From Diplonema papillatum (Eukaryota; Euglenozoa; Diplonemea; Diplonemida; Diplonemidae): a DNA stretch of 64,000 nucleotides. Within the stretch, counting starts at the first letter, position 1. Every line of letters begins with the position of its first letter. Positions 52,641-63,456 of this stretch are shown piece after piece. The position numbers and the translations under genes are program-made. Where the stretch lies: the NCBI GenBank assembly GCA_030068145.1, contig JAPJBO010000240.1:203151-267150 (forward strand), given 5' to 3'. Below the pieces are notes generated by a model. That model saw only the letters and a program-made list of their open reading frames with translations, ran no database searches and was not told the origin of the DNA.

Positions 52641-54250
52641 CAGACAGAATAGGAGCTTTCAATTTAAAGAAACATAAACAGAAAATCAAAACACAGACGA
52701 AGTTTGTTTGAAGCGCTTAAGGTGGAAATCGAAGCTTGCAATGAACATCAGTCTTTGCAAGCCTTTCCATTTCGAAGTGGGGAAGGTCGTTGACTGCAGT
52801 GTTTGGTTTTCCGAGAATTCCACAGCTTCGGAGAAAGGCAGCAGAGCAGCAGGAGCAGCAGGAGCAAGAGTAGCAGCAAGAACAGCAGCAAGAGCAGGAG
52901 CAAGGCAGCAGCATGGCAGACAGCAACTTTCAGTTCAAAGAAATCTAAACAGGTAATCAAAACACAGACGAAGTTTGCGAATCTGGGCTTCGATGAAAAA
53001 TGCAAGCCTTTCCATTTCGAAGGGGGGGAAGGTCGTTTACTGCAGTGTTTGGTTTTGAGAGAGTTTCACAGCTTCGATGAAAGGCAACAAGAGAAGCAGG
53101 AGCAAGAGCAGCACCAGCACAAACAGCAGTGAGCAGCAAATCAGCAGGAAGTAAACAGTTACTGTGTTGTTGGCGGGATTGTCGCAGCTTCAGGGAAATC
53201 AGCAACAGCAGCAGGAGCAAGAGTGGCAAGGCAGCAAAACCAAACACAGGAACAAGAGGAGCAGCAAGAGGATCAGCAGCAAGGCAGCAAAAACCCCATC
53301 GAAGTCAAGTGAAGGTTGCTTTAAGCCTTTTGTCCACACTTTTCTTCTTATTGTAAAGAAATAAAAAGATGTCCCAGTTCTGGCATGGCAGGCCCCTTTT
53401 GGCCCAAAAACAGGTAGCCACCGTTGTCAGCACATGGGACTTTCACTCATTCACCTTTTTTGCAGCAGCAGCAACATCAGCAAGACTGAAGCACCAGCAG
53501 GGAGCAGGAGCAGAAGCAGCAGAAGCAGCAGAAGCAGCAGAAGCAGCAGAAGCAGCAGAAGCAGCAGAAGCAGCAGCAGCAGCAGCAGCAGAAGTAGCAG
53601 CAGAAGCAGCACAGCTTTAGCAGAAGTAACAATCACAGCATCAGCAGAACCAAACCAGGAACCCAAAACCTTGGGAGGAAGGATGGGAGGGGAAAATGGC
53701 TATTGGTTGTCTCTTGTGTGCGTGCTTTGTCCTATCTTTGAAGGGTTGAAAGGAAGCTGCACTTTGCAACGCGGGAGTACCTGTCGAGCCAGTCAGCAAG
53801 ATCAACCCGTGCCACTATGCCAGCATTTTGGATCAGATGCGAGCCCCTCCATAGGCTTTGTTGAGCGTCCTTGACGTTCATGCTTTGAGCAACTCCTGCA
53901 GGCAGTTCCTCGCAACTGGCCGAAAAAACTTTGTCTCACGACATTGTATGTGGCTAACCGCAGTGGAAACGAAACAGGAGGAAGCAAACCTTTCGAGGTC
54001 TGCGTGTTCATAGTTCTGATGATCCCTAATCGGTGGAAGTTTTGGGCAGATTAGAGACAGACAAAGCACACACATAGCAACAATCTTTGGCACGGGGACT
54101 TTGATACTTGGGTATATTTTTCGAATTTTCAAGTTTTGGAAAAAATATTATGAGCACCAGGCAGCACCAGCAGGCAGCACCAACGGCAGGCAGCACCAAC
54201 GGCAGGCAGCACCAGGCAGTACCAGGAGACACCCAGGCCAGCACCCAGGA

Positions 54251-54510
54251 AGTCAGCACCAGCAAGTCAGCACCAGCAAGTCAGCACCAGCAAGTCAGCA
54301 CCAGCAAGTCAGCACCAGCAAGTCAGCACCAGCAAGTCAGCACCAGCAAGTCAGCACCAGCAAGTCAGCACCAGCAAGTCAGCACCAGCAAGTCAGCACC
54401 AGCAAGTCAGCACCAGCAAGTCAGCACCAGCAAGTCAGCACCAGCAAGTCAGCACCAGCAGCAAGTCAGCACCAGCAAGTCAGCACCAGCAAGTCAGCAG
54501 CCAGCAAGCC
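54251..54510. repeat. 14-bp VNTR gtcagcaccagcaa in unit 1
   Basis: About 18 near-perfect 14-bp units; the homologous array in unit 2 (57145-57290) has about 10. It has neither the dyad symmetry nor the unique spacers of a CRISPR. Confidence 0.95.
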
Positions 54511-54853
54511 AGCCAACAAAAAGCCTTGAGTGAGAGACAAGCCCCTAGACACACAGGACTCCCACCACTCATCCTTTTGCTTCCCATTCTGCGCGTTCTT
54601 TGGGGGTCCTGTGTTGCCAAGCCTGATTGCAAGAGATAGAGGGGGCACACCTCCAGCAAACCCGGGCAAACCTGACCAAAAAAAAATGGCTGGTTTGCGG
54701 GTCTGGTTCATAGGAAAACCAATAGAAACTGGATTCTGAATTTTGAGTTTTTCAGAATTTTTTTTTGACAAAGGTGAAATTTTTGCTTGGAATTTTTCAT
54801 TGTGACGGGACAGACGGACAAGCCACATAATTATATAGTAACCCCCGCAAACC

Positions 54854-57840
54854 CCGCAAACCCGCACTCGGTGGCCCTGCGGGCCCCCTCGTGCATTTGA
54901 TGGATTCTTAGTGCTTCGATGTGGGCCTTCTTGTCCAGGTTCGGCCTCTTGTGTGAAGAGGCCGACTCGAAAGAAAACAGGATTCAGCACACACAACGCA
55001 AACAGGAACTAGAAGAAGAAAAGAAATTCACAAGATGGTTCGGGTCGGAGTTGTGCTTGAAAAATCTGGTGTTCGAGAGTTCGTGTGGAAGCAGTCAAGG
55101 TATGTGAAGTTCCGAGTCAGCGAAAAGGTTCTGACAGAGCTATGGGTACATATTTTTGTTGATATTTTGACCGATGCATCCAACGAAACCGTCACAGGAA
55201 TTCGAAGCTCCTACGAACGACGTTCTTTCAAGGGTCGCAACTTCGGGAGAACGTGCCCCCCCATTTCGACATGCAACAGTTGCCTATCACGTTTTCGGTG
55301 TTCCTTCAGCAAAGTGCTCCTGAGAGGTCGTGAAGTCCAAGAAGCTGGCCATCAAAGGCCCCGGAATTCTCAATGGGTGGTCTTGGGGTTGGGGGACAAA
55401 ATCTGACTTGCCACCTCCTCGCGGTGTCCCCTGGAAACGTGTTTTTCGAAACGCGGCCAAGGCAAGCAGTTCCTTTGCTTTGGGTGAAAGCCCCTAACTT
55501 CGTATCTGGCCTCCGAGCTGTGCACCTACTCTTCCCAGGCGTAAAAAAGGTCGGCAAGAAAGCAGCAGCAGCAGCAAGGCAGCAGCGGCAAGGCAGCAGC
55601 AGCAAGGCAGCCAGAGCAAGACAGCAGCGGTTAATCAGCAGGAGGAAGAGCACCAACAGAAGGCAGCAGACAGGATAGGAGCTTTGAATTCAAATAAACA
55701 TAAACAGAAAATCAAAACACAGACGAAGTTTGTTTGAAGCGCTTAAGAAGGAAATCGGAGCTTGCAATGAAAGCAGTCTTTGCAAGCGAAGGTCCTTGAC
55801 TGCAGTGTTTGGTTTTGCGAGAATTCCACAGCTTCGGAGAAAGGCAGCAGAGCAGCAGGAGCAAGAGTAGCAGCAAGAAGAGCAGCAAGAGGAGGAGCAA
55901 GGCAGCAGCAAGGCAGACAGCAACTTTCGTTTCAAAGAAACCTAAACAGGAAATTAAAACACAGACGAAGTTTGCGAATCGGGGCTTCGATGAAAAATGC
56001 AAGCCTTTCCATTTCGAAGGGGGAGGGTCGTTTACTGCAGCGTTTGGTTTTGAGAGAGTTTCACAGCTTCGATGAAAGGCAACAAGAGAAGCAGGAGCAA
56101 GAGCAGCACCAGCACCAAACACAGGAACAACAGGAGCAGCTAGATGAGCAGCAGCAAGGCAGCAAAAACCCCATCGAAGTCAAGAGAAGGTTGCTTTAAG
56201 CCTTTTGTCCACACTTTTCTTCTTATTTTAAAGAAATGAATGTAAAGAAATGAAAAGATGTCCCAGTGCTGGCATGGCAGGCCCCTTTTGGCCCAAAGAA
56301 CAGGTAGCCACCGTTGTCAGCACATGGGGTTTCCACTCATTCGCATTTTTTTTTGTAGCAGCAGAAACATCAGCAAGACTGAAGCACCAGCAGGGGGAGA
56401 AGGAGCAGAAGCAGCAGCAGCAGCAGCAGCAGAAGCAGCAGCAGCAGAAGTAGCAGCAGAAGCAGCACAGCATCAGCAGAACCAAACCAGGAACCCAAAA
56501 CATTGGGAGGAAGGATGGGGGAGGGGAAAATGGCTATTGGTTGTCTCTTGTGTGCGTGCTTTGTCCTATCTTTGAAGGGTTGAAAGGAAGCTGCACTTTG
56601 CAACGCGGGAGTACCTGTCGAGCCAGTCAGCAAGATCAACCCGTGTCACTATGCCAGCATTTTGGATCAGATGCGAGCCCCTCCATAGGCTTTGTTGAGC
56701 GTCCTTGACGTTCATGCTTTGAGCAACTCCTGCAGGCAGTTCCTCGCAACTGGCCGAAAAAACTTTGTCTCACGACATTGTATGTGGCTAACCGCAGTGG
56801 AAACAAAACAGGAGGAAGCAAACCTTTCGAGGTCTGCGTGTTCATAGTTCTGATGATCCCTAATCGGTGGAAGTTTTGGGCAGATTAGAGACAGACAAAG
56901 CACACGCATAGCAACAATCTTTGGCACGGGGACTGTGATACTTGGGTATATTTTTCGAATTTTCAAGTTTTGGAAAAAAATATTATGAGCACCAGGCAGC
57001 ACCAGCAGGAGGCACACACCAGCCAGCACCAGCAGCAGGCAGCACCAACGGCAGGCAGCACCAACGGCAGGCAGCACACGCAGGCACCAGCAGGAAGCAC
57101 ATAGCAGGCAGCGCAGTACCAGCAGACACCCACCCAGGCCAGCACCCAGCAAGTCAGCACCAGCAAGTCAGCACCAGCAAGTCAGCACCAGCAAGTCAGC
57201 ACCAGCAAGTCAGCACCAGCAAGTCAGCACCAGCAAGTCAGCACCAGCAAGTCAGCACCAGCAAGTCAGCACCAGCAAGTCAGCAGCCAGCAAGCCAGCC
57301 AACAAAAAGCCTTGAGTGAGAGACAAGCCCCTAGACACACAGGACTCCCACCACTCATCCTTTTGCTTCCCATTCTGCGCGTTCTTTGGGGGTCCTGTGT
57401 TGCCAAGCCTGATTGGAAGAGATAGAGGGGGGCACACCTCCAGCAAACCCGGGCAAACCTGACCTGTGGAATTGGATGCTGCCAAAAAATGGCTGGTTTG
57501 CGGGTCTGGTTCATAGGAAAACCAATAGAAACTGGATTCTGAATTTTGAGTTTTTCAGAATTTTTTTTTGACAAAGGTGAAATTTTTGCTTGGAATTTTT
57601 CATTGTGACGGACAGACGGACGGACAAGCCACATAATTATATAGTAACCTGACCTGTGGAATTGGATGCTGCCAAAAAATGGCTGGTTTGCGGGTCTGGT
57701 TCATAGGAAAACCAATAGAAACTGGATTCTGAATTTTGAGTTTTTCAGAATTTTTTTTTGACAAAGGTGAAATTTTTGCTTGGAATTTTTCATTGTGACG
57801 GACAGACGGACAGACAAGCCACATAATTATATAGTAACCC
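54854..57840. repeat. Macrosatellite unit 2 (about 3.0 kb)
   Basis: Same order of blocks as unit 1, at very high identity but with shorter arrays: header hairpin (about 54944-54968), gagctatgggtac (55138), shortened CAG array (55560-55660), gcaagc blocks, AGCAG array (56357-56475), conserved block (56480-57000), 14-bp VNTR (57145-57290) and two full copies of the 188-bp repeat (57462-57650 and 57651-57838). Confidence 0.93.
57462..57838. repeat. Two tandem 188-bp units, related to the 214-bp array
   Basis: Each runs from gacctgtggaattggatgct to aattatatagtaac; a third partial copy ends unit 1 (54672-54846). They share gaattggatgctgcc, acaaaggtgaaatttttgct and attgtgac.gacggacag with the 214-bp units at 60681-62384, so both derive from one ancestor. 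Confidence 0.92.
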
Positions 57841-60680
57841 GCAAACCCGCAAACCCGCACTCGGTTGCCCTGCGGGCCCCCTCGTGTATTGGATTGATTC
57901 TCAGTGTGTTTCAGCCTTCCTTCTAGAAACAGCCTCTTTGTGAAGAGGCCGACTCGAAAGAGAGCGAAAAACGCAACAAAAACAGGAAAATTTAGTACCA
58001 AAAAACAAGTTCACAATGTATAGCGACAATGTCGGACGAATTTGGTGATCCGAAAAGCTGGTCTTTGAAGTTTCGCGCGAAACCAACCAAGGTATGCCCA
58101 CTTGCGAGTCATCGAAGAGGTTCTGGGAGAGCTATGGGTACCCGTTTTCTCGAATTTTTGACCAATTCATCCAAAGAAACCCTCACAGGAATTCGTAGCT
58201 CATACGAACAGTGTTCTTTCGCCGGTCGGAACTTCGGAGTACAAGCCCCCCCCCTTTTGAAAGGGAGAAGGTCTCTTATCATGCGTTTCTTTACATGAGG
58301 GACAAGAATCTGACCTGCACCTCCTCGTGGTGTCCCTCGGAAACGTGCTGAACGCGCGGCCGACGCAGGCAGTCTTTGATATTGTTTCCCCAGTTGGTTG
58401 GTCAACAATGACCGTGTGTTTGGTTGATTGGAAAAGCTCTTCTTGCGGAAACCGTCAAAGCATGCGGATTTTCTAGTCATTGAAGAGGTTGTGAGAGAGC
58501 TATGGGTACCCATTTTCTTCCATTTTTGACCGATTCATCCAAAGAAGCCCTCACAGGAATTCGAAGCTCAGACGAACGATGTTCTTTCGAGGGTCGGAAC
58601 TTCGGGGAAGAAGCCCCTCCGAATTCAAGAACAGGAGAAAGTCGCGTATTGCCGTTTTTGGCGTTCCTTGAACAAGATGGCCCCTAAAGACCAGGAAGTG
58701 AAGAAGACTGGCCTCCGGGGCCCAAGGGTTATCGATGAGTGGTTCTGCGGGTCTCGTGTGGAAACTATCTGGGTATGTGGAGTTGTGAGTCATTGAAGAG
58801 GTTATGAGAGAGCTATGGGTACCCGTTTTCTTCCATTTCGGACCGATGCATCCAAAGAAACCCCCACAGGAATTCGATGCTCATGCGAACAGTGTTATTT
58901 CGATGGTCAGAACTTCGGAAGTACAAGCCCCCCTTTTTGAAAGCGAGAAGGTCTCATATCTCGTGTTTCCTTACTACATGAGGGGCAAGAATCTGACCTG
59001 CACCTCCTCGTGGTGTCCCTCGGAAACGGATGCTCAACGCGCTGCCGATGCAGGCAGTCTTAGATGTTGTTTCCCCAATTGGTTGGTCAACAATGACCGT
59101 GTGTTTGGTTGATTGGAAAAGCTCGTCTTGCGGAAACCATCAAAGGAATTGCGAGTCATTCAAGAGGTTCTGACAGTGCTATGGGTACTCATGTTCTTCA
59201 ATTCTTGACCGCTAAGACGAACCATGTTCTTTCGAGGGTCGGAACTGCGGAGAACAAGTGCAGGAGACTGGCCTCGGGAGCCCAGGTGATGTCAATGAGT
59301 GGTTTTGCGGCGTCTAATCAAATTATTCGAGTTTGCGGGTCATTGAAGAGGTTCTGAGAGAGCTGCGGGTACCCGTTTTGTGTATTCATTACCGATTCAT
59401 TCAAAGAAGCCCTCACAGGAATCCGAAGCTCAGATGAACGACATTGAAATGAAAAGGCTCACCTCCCTGAAGTTGTGGCCTTCAAAGAAAGTCTCAGTAG
59501 TTAGTAGTGGAAACTTCGACTTCACACGAGGGTTTCTTTCGAAGCATTGTTCTTCCAAGTTTGAACCACACAAGGATACAGCAAGAAATGATAAAGAAGT
59601 CCCACCAGTGCTGACATGGCAGGCCCCTTTTGGCCGAAAAACAGGTTGCCACTATTGTCAGCACGTGGGGTTTTCACCCCTTTGCCTTTTCCAGCAGAAA
59701 CAGCAGCAAGAGCAGCAGAGCAGCAGCAAGAGCAGCAGCAAGAGCAGCAGCAAGAGCAGCAGCAAGAGCAGCAGCAAGAACAGCAGCAAGAGCAGCAGCA
59801 AGAGCAGGAGAAGAACAGCAGCAGCAGCATCAGCAGAACCAAACTAGGAACCAAAAACATTGGGAGGGGGGAAGGGGGAAGGGGAAAATGGCTATTGGTT
59901 GTCTCTTGTGTTTGTGCTTTGTCCCATCTTTGAAGGGTTGAAAGGAAGCTGCACTTTGCAACACGGGAGTACCTGTCGAGCCAGTCAGCAAGATCAACCT
60001 GTGCCACTATGCCAGCATTTTGGATCAGAAGCGAGCCCCTCCATAGGCTTTGTTGGGCGTCCTTGACGTCATGCTTTGGGCAACTCCTGCAGGCAGTTCC
60101 TCACAACCGGCCGAAAAAACTTTGTCTCACAACATTGTATGTGGCCAACTGTAGTGGAAACAAAACAGGGGGAAGCAAACCTTTCGAGGTCTGTGTGTTC
60201 AAAGTTCTGATGGTCCTTAATCGGTGGAAGTTTTGGGCAGATTAGAGACAGACAAAGCACATGCATAGCAACAATCTTTGGCATGGGATGTGATTCTTGA
60301 ACTTTCCTCCTCAAATTTGCGGTTTTTGGAAACTTTTTGAAATAGCCAGGAAGCGAAAGCAGAAAACAGCAGCCAAAATCAGCAGCAGAGACCAGCAGCA
60401 GCTCCAAGAGGGCCCCAGCAAGACCAAGAGAATGCCTTGACAGGATCCTTGGTTGAAGAAAGAGAATGTAGACACACAGGACTCCAACACTATCCATTTG
60501 CTTCCCGTTCTGCGCCGTTCCTTCTGGAGTCCTGTGTTTGCCCCGCCTAAATTGCAAAAGTGGATGCCAAGCCCGAAAAAGCAGAAGCCAAGGTTTAAGG
60601 AAAAGAAGGTTGGGGTGAGAGCAGAACCGGAAATGGCAGGTCCAGGGGACCAACGCGCTGCAAACCCGACCAAACCTTTC
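57838..60680. repeat. Macrosatellite unit 3, rearranged and diverged
   Basis: Header at 57838-57960 (hairpin gcctctt/aagaggc), then an internal amplification of the gagctatgggtac block (58129, 58497, 58811, about 59175, about 59357), then the later blocks of the unit: AGCAG array (59690-59835), the conserved block (59840-60290) with about 10% divergence, and a unique tail to 60680. No 14-bp VNTR is present. Confidence 0.8.
58000..59440. repeat. Tandem blocks of about 185-370 bp with coding-like character
   Basis: Five blocks share cattgaagaggtt, gagagctatgggtac, gaccgattcatccaaagaa, ccctcacaggaattcgaagc and ggtcggaacttcgg. Two of them (58320-58470 and 58990-59150) also share a translatable stretch of about 40 residues containing GWSTMTVCLVDWKSSSCGN, with only a few changes. 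Several ctgg/gtatgt or aag/gtatg junctions look like 5' splice sites. I see no intact gene. These may be decayed gene fragments amplified as satellite. Confidence 0.55.
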
Positions 60681-62384
60681 TGATCATCTTGGGGTCTGAC
60701 CCGCTAGAATTGGATGCTGCCAAAATTTTGCAGTTTTCCTGAAGGAAATTGCCTAGGAAAATGGATTTTTGGATTTTTTTTTTCAGGAATTTTTTGGAAT
60801 TTTTTTTTCTACAAAGGTGAAATTTTTGCTTGGAGTTTTTCATTGTGACAGACGGACAGATTCTTAACCCGCATATTTGTATAGTAACCTGGTCTGATCA
60901 TCTTGGGGTCTGACCCGCTAGAATTGGATGCTGCCAAAATTTTGCAGTTTTCCTGAAGGAAATTGCCTAGGAAAATGGATTTTTGGATTTTTTTTTTCAG
61001 GAATTTTTTGGAATTTTTTTTTCTACAAAGGTGAAATTTTTGCTTGGAGTTTTTCATTGTGACACACGGACAGATTCTTAACCCGCATATTTGTATAGTA
61101 ACCTGGTCTGATCATCTTGGGGTCTGACCCGCTAGAATTGGATGCTGCCAAAATTTTGCAGTTTTCCTAAAGGAAATTGCCTAGGAAAATGGATTTTTGG
61201 ATTTTTTTTTTTCAGGAATTTTTTGGAATTTTTTTTTCTACAAAGGTGAAATTTTTGCTTGGAGTTTTTCATTGTGACACACGGACAGATTCTTAACCCG
61301 CATATTTGTATAGTAACCTGGTCTGATCATCTGGGGTCTGACCCGCTAGAATTGGATGCTGCCAAAATTTTGCAGTTTTCCTAAAGGAAATTGCCTAGGA
61401 AAATGGATTTTTGGATTTTTTTTTTCAGGAATTTTTTGGAATTTTTTTTTCTACAAAGGTGAAATTTTTGCTTGGAGTTTTTCATTGTGACACACGGACA
61501 GATTCTTAACCCGCATATTTGTATAGTAACCTGGTCTGATCATCTTGGGGTCTGACCCGCTAGAATTGGATGCTGCCAAAATTTTGCAGTTTTCCTAAAG
61601 GAAATTGCCTAGGAAAATGGATTTTTAGATTTTTTTTTTCAGGAAATTTTTGGAATTTTTTTTTCTACAAAGGTGAAATTTTTGCTTGGAGTTTTTCATT
61701 GTGACACACGGACAGATTCTTAACCCGCATATTTATATAGTAACCTGGTCTGATCATCTTGGGGTCTGCCCCGCTAGAATTGGATGCTGCCAAAATTTTG
61801 CAGTTTTCCTAAAGGAAATTGCCTAGGAAAATGGATTTTTGGATTTTTTTTTTCAGGAAATTTTTGGAACTTTTTTTTCTACAAAATTGAAATTTTTGCT
61901 TGGAGTTTTTCATTGTGACACACGGACAGATTCTTAACCCGCATATTTGTATAGTAACCTGGTCTGATCATCTTGGGGTCTGACCCGCTAGAATTGGATG
62001 CTGCCAAAATTTTGCAGTTTTCCTAAAGGAAATTGCCTAGGAAAATGGATTTTTGGATTTTTTTTTTCAGGAATTTTTTGGAATTTTTTTTTCTACAAAG
62101 GTGAAATTTTTGCTTGGAGTTTTTCATTGTGACAGACGGACAGATTCTTAACCCGCATATTTGTATAGTAACCTGGTCTGATCATCTTGGGGTCTGACCC
62201 GCTAGAATTGGATGCTGCCAAAATTTTGCAGTTTTCCTGAAGGAAATTGCCTAGGAAAATGGATTTTTGGATTTTTTTTTTCAGGAATTTTTTGGAATTT
62301 TTTTTTCTACGAAGGTGAAATTTTTGCTTGGAGTTTTTCATTGTGACAGACGGACAGATTTTTAACCCGCATATTTGTATAGTA
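60681..62384. repeat. Eight tandem 214-bp satellite units
   Basis: The landmark tgatcatctt starts at 60681, 60895, 61109, 61324, 61537, 61751, 61965 and 62179, a period of 213-215. Each unit has tcctaaaggaaattgcctag, two T-runs, gtgaaatttttgcttggag and ends gtatagtaac. Copies are about 97-99% identical. The shadow open frames rich in Lys/Phe are by-products. Confidence 0.97.
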
Positions 62385-62479
62385 ACCCGCAAACCCGCAA
62401 ACCCGCAAACCCGCAAACCCGCAAACCCGCAAACCCGCAAACCCGCAAACCCGCAAACCCGCAAACCCGCAAACCCGCA
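62385..62479. repeat. (CCCGCAAA)n array, about 12 copies
   Basis: Perfect 8-bp units follow directly after the last 214-bp unit. Two to three units of the same motif stand at the start of each macrosatellite unit (51016, 54841-54860, 57838-57858). Confidence 0.97.
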
Positions 62480-62611
62480 CTAGAAATGAGCACATGGTCT
62501 AAGCACGTTAGGAGAGTTGGGTTTGGTGTGCTTTCCGCCAAAGAAGGCCAAGTCAAGGCTTCGTGGCCAGATTTGGTCGCAAAGTCTTCCTCCTTCTCCT
62601 TCTCCTTTTCC

Positions 62612-62683
62612 TTCCAGGGTCTGTTTTCCTGTGGCTCTGGCACTGCCCGACCGCCCCTGTTTCTTTTCCTTAAAATTTTGGAC
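62612..62683 (+). promoter_or_regulatory. Conserved upstream region of SL RNA gene 1
   Basis: The 72 bases before the SL exon match the same interval before SL gene 2 (63785-63856) at all but one position (gtggct versus gtggcg). In both cases they are preceded by a TTCTCC microsatellite. In kinetoplastids the Pol II SL promoter lies at about -80 to -30, so this is the likely promoter. The element names cannot be assigned. Confidence 0.6.
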
Positions 62684-62796
62684 AACCAACGATTTAAAAG
62701 CTACAGTTTCTGTACTTTATTGGTACTTTAACACACCTTGACAGCCTAAGGGCTGCTATTTTGGCTTGGCCAGGTCCCTCTTGAAGGGGCCTGGCC
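62684..62796 (+). ncRNA. Spliced-leader (SL) RNA, copy 1
   Basis: The donor RNA for trans-splicing: its 5' exon is joined to every nuclear mRNA in Euglenozoa. The exon is 39 nt (62684-62722), begins AACCAACG and ends CAGTTTCTGTACTTTATTG, with the GT donor at 62723. The intron part has a small stem-loop (CAGCC/GGCTG, about 62741-62754), a single-stranded ATTTTGG at 62758-62764 as candidate Sm site, and a terminal 11-bp hairpin (GGCCAGGTCCC with GGGGCCTGGCC, 62768-62796) followed by a T-rich stretch TTTCTTTTAT. Total 113 nt, in the range of kinetoplastid and diplonemid SL RNAs. Exact 5' and 3' ends are inferred from the repeat with copy 2. Confidence 0.93.
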
Positions 62797-63096
62797 TTTC
62801 TTTTATTCAAATAGTTGCAAATGTGCCCCAACATGTTGCTTCTTGACTTTTGCATTTTCATTGGCACATGACCGATTCATTTTGCATTCCCTCCATGTCT
62901 TTCGAGCACGTGGTATGCCATTCATACTCATTCTAATCGGCATCCCTCTTCTTGAATCGCGAACGATTCTTTCCGTGGAATGTTAACACCGCCATTTGAG
63001 ATTATCGAGCAGGATGTCCTTCTTCAAGTGGTAGGGGTCCCAAAAAAAAAATCACCGGATGCCTGTGCACGGTGTGTTTTGATTTTTCCTCCAATT
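62797..63096. other. SL-5S spacer, nothing recognised
   Basis: AT-rich, with an A10 run at 63043-63052. I searched by eye for tRNA boxes and for U1, U4, U5 and U6 conserved motifs and saw none. Confidence 0.6.
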
Positions 63097-63214
63097 GGAT
63101 ACGACCATACTCTGGTGAAAGCACCCCATCCCGCCTGATTTGGGAAGTTAAGCACCAGCAGGCCTGACTAGTACTGCGGTGAGTGATCACGTGGGAACCC
63201 CAGGTGTTGTATCC
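63097..63214 (+). rRNA. rrn5: 5S ribosomal RNA
   Basis: 118 nt of the large ribosomal subunit. The ends pair as helix I (GGATAC with GTATCC). Internal hallmarks are GACCATACT, CACCCCATCCCGCCTGAT, GGGAAGTTAAGCACC (loop A/box A region), GGCCTGACTAGTACTGCGGT and GGGAACCCCAGGTGTTGT, aligning along the full length with eukaryotic 5S. It is followed by CTCTTTTTCTCTTTT, a Pol III terminator. It lies 300 bp after SL copy 1 in the same orientation. Linkage of SL and 5S genes is known in some Euglenozoa, including Diplonema as I recall. Confidence 0.97.
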
Positions 63215-63222
63215 TCTTTTTC
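63215..63222 (+). terminator. Pol III T-tract after 5S
   Basis: CTCTTTTT starts within one base of the end of helix I, with a second TTTT a few bases on (63224-63227). Confidence 0.6.
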
Positions 63223-63456
63223 TCTTTTCCCTTGCCCCAATTTTGCGCCCCCCAAGGGAACATCAAACATCAAAAACCCTTCTTTCCTTGCTTCCCCCCC
63301 TCGACTCGACCTTGGTTGGATTTGCGGGTTTGCGGCATCAAGATCTGTTCAGGTCAATGCCCCCTGGCCCACCCTTTTTCTTGTTTCGTGTCTTCAGCAT
63401 GCATCATCCGCACTTGATCATCCACAACCTGCTTTTGCTTTCTCCTGATTCTGGGC

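Larger units (their letters stand above)
51016..54853. repeat. Macrosatellite unit 1 (about 3.84 kb)
   Basis: Begins with cccgcaaacccgcactcgg and a header with the 10-bp hairpin tcggcctctt/aagaggccga (51105-51129), then the gagctatgggtac block (51300), a large CAG/AGCAAGGC array (51722-52640), two gcaagcctttccatttcgaa blocks, an AGCAGAAGC array (53461-53620), a conserved block (53640-54150), a 14-bp gtcagcaccagcaa array (about 54251-54510) and a partial copy of the 188-bp repeat (54672-54846). The sequence then restarts at 54854. Confidence 0.93.

Noticed and set aside
54251..54510. CRISPR-like regular 14-bp repeats
   Set aside because: Head-to-tail units without spacers in a eukaryotic genome; a simple VNTR.
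62385..62479. Telomeric repeat
   Set aside because: CCCGCAAA is not the euglenozoan TTAGGG type, is only about 12 units long and is internal, followed by RNA genes.
62740..62775. Dinoflagellate-type SL (GCTATTTTGGCTTGG resembles its CCATTTTGGCTCAAG)
   Set aside because: The similarity falls in the intron part of a clear euglenozoan SL RNA; the real exon and donor are 20-60 bases upstream.
62797..63456. tRNA or further snRNA genes in the spacers of the SL-5S-U2 cluster
   Set aside because: No A/B box pair, cloverleaf, or U1/U4/U5/U6 signature was found by eye on either strand.
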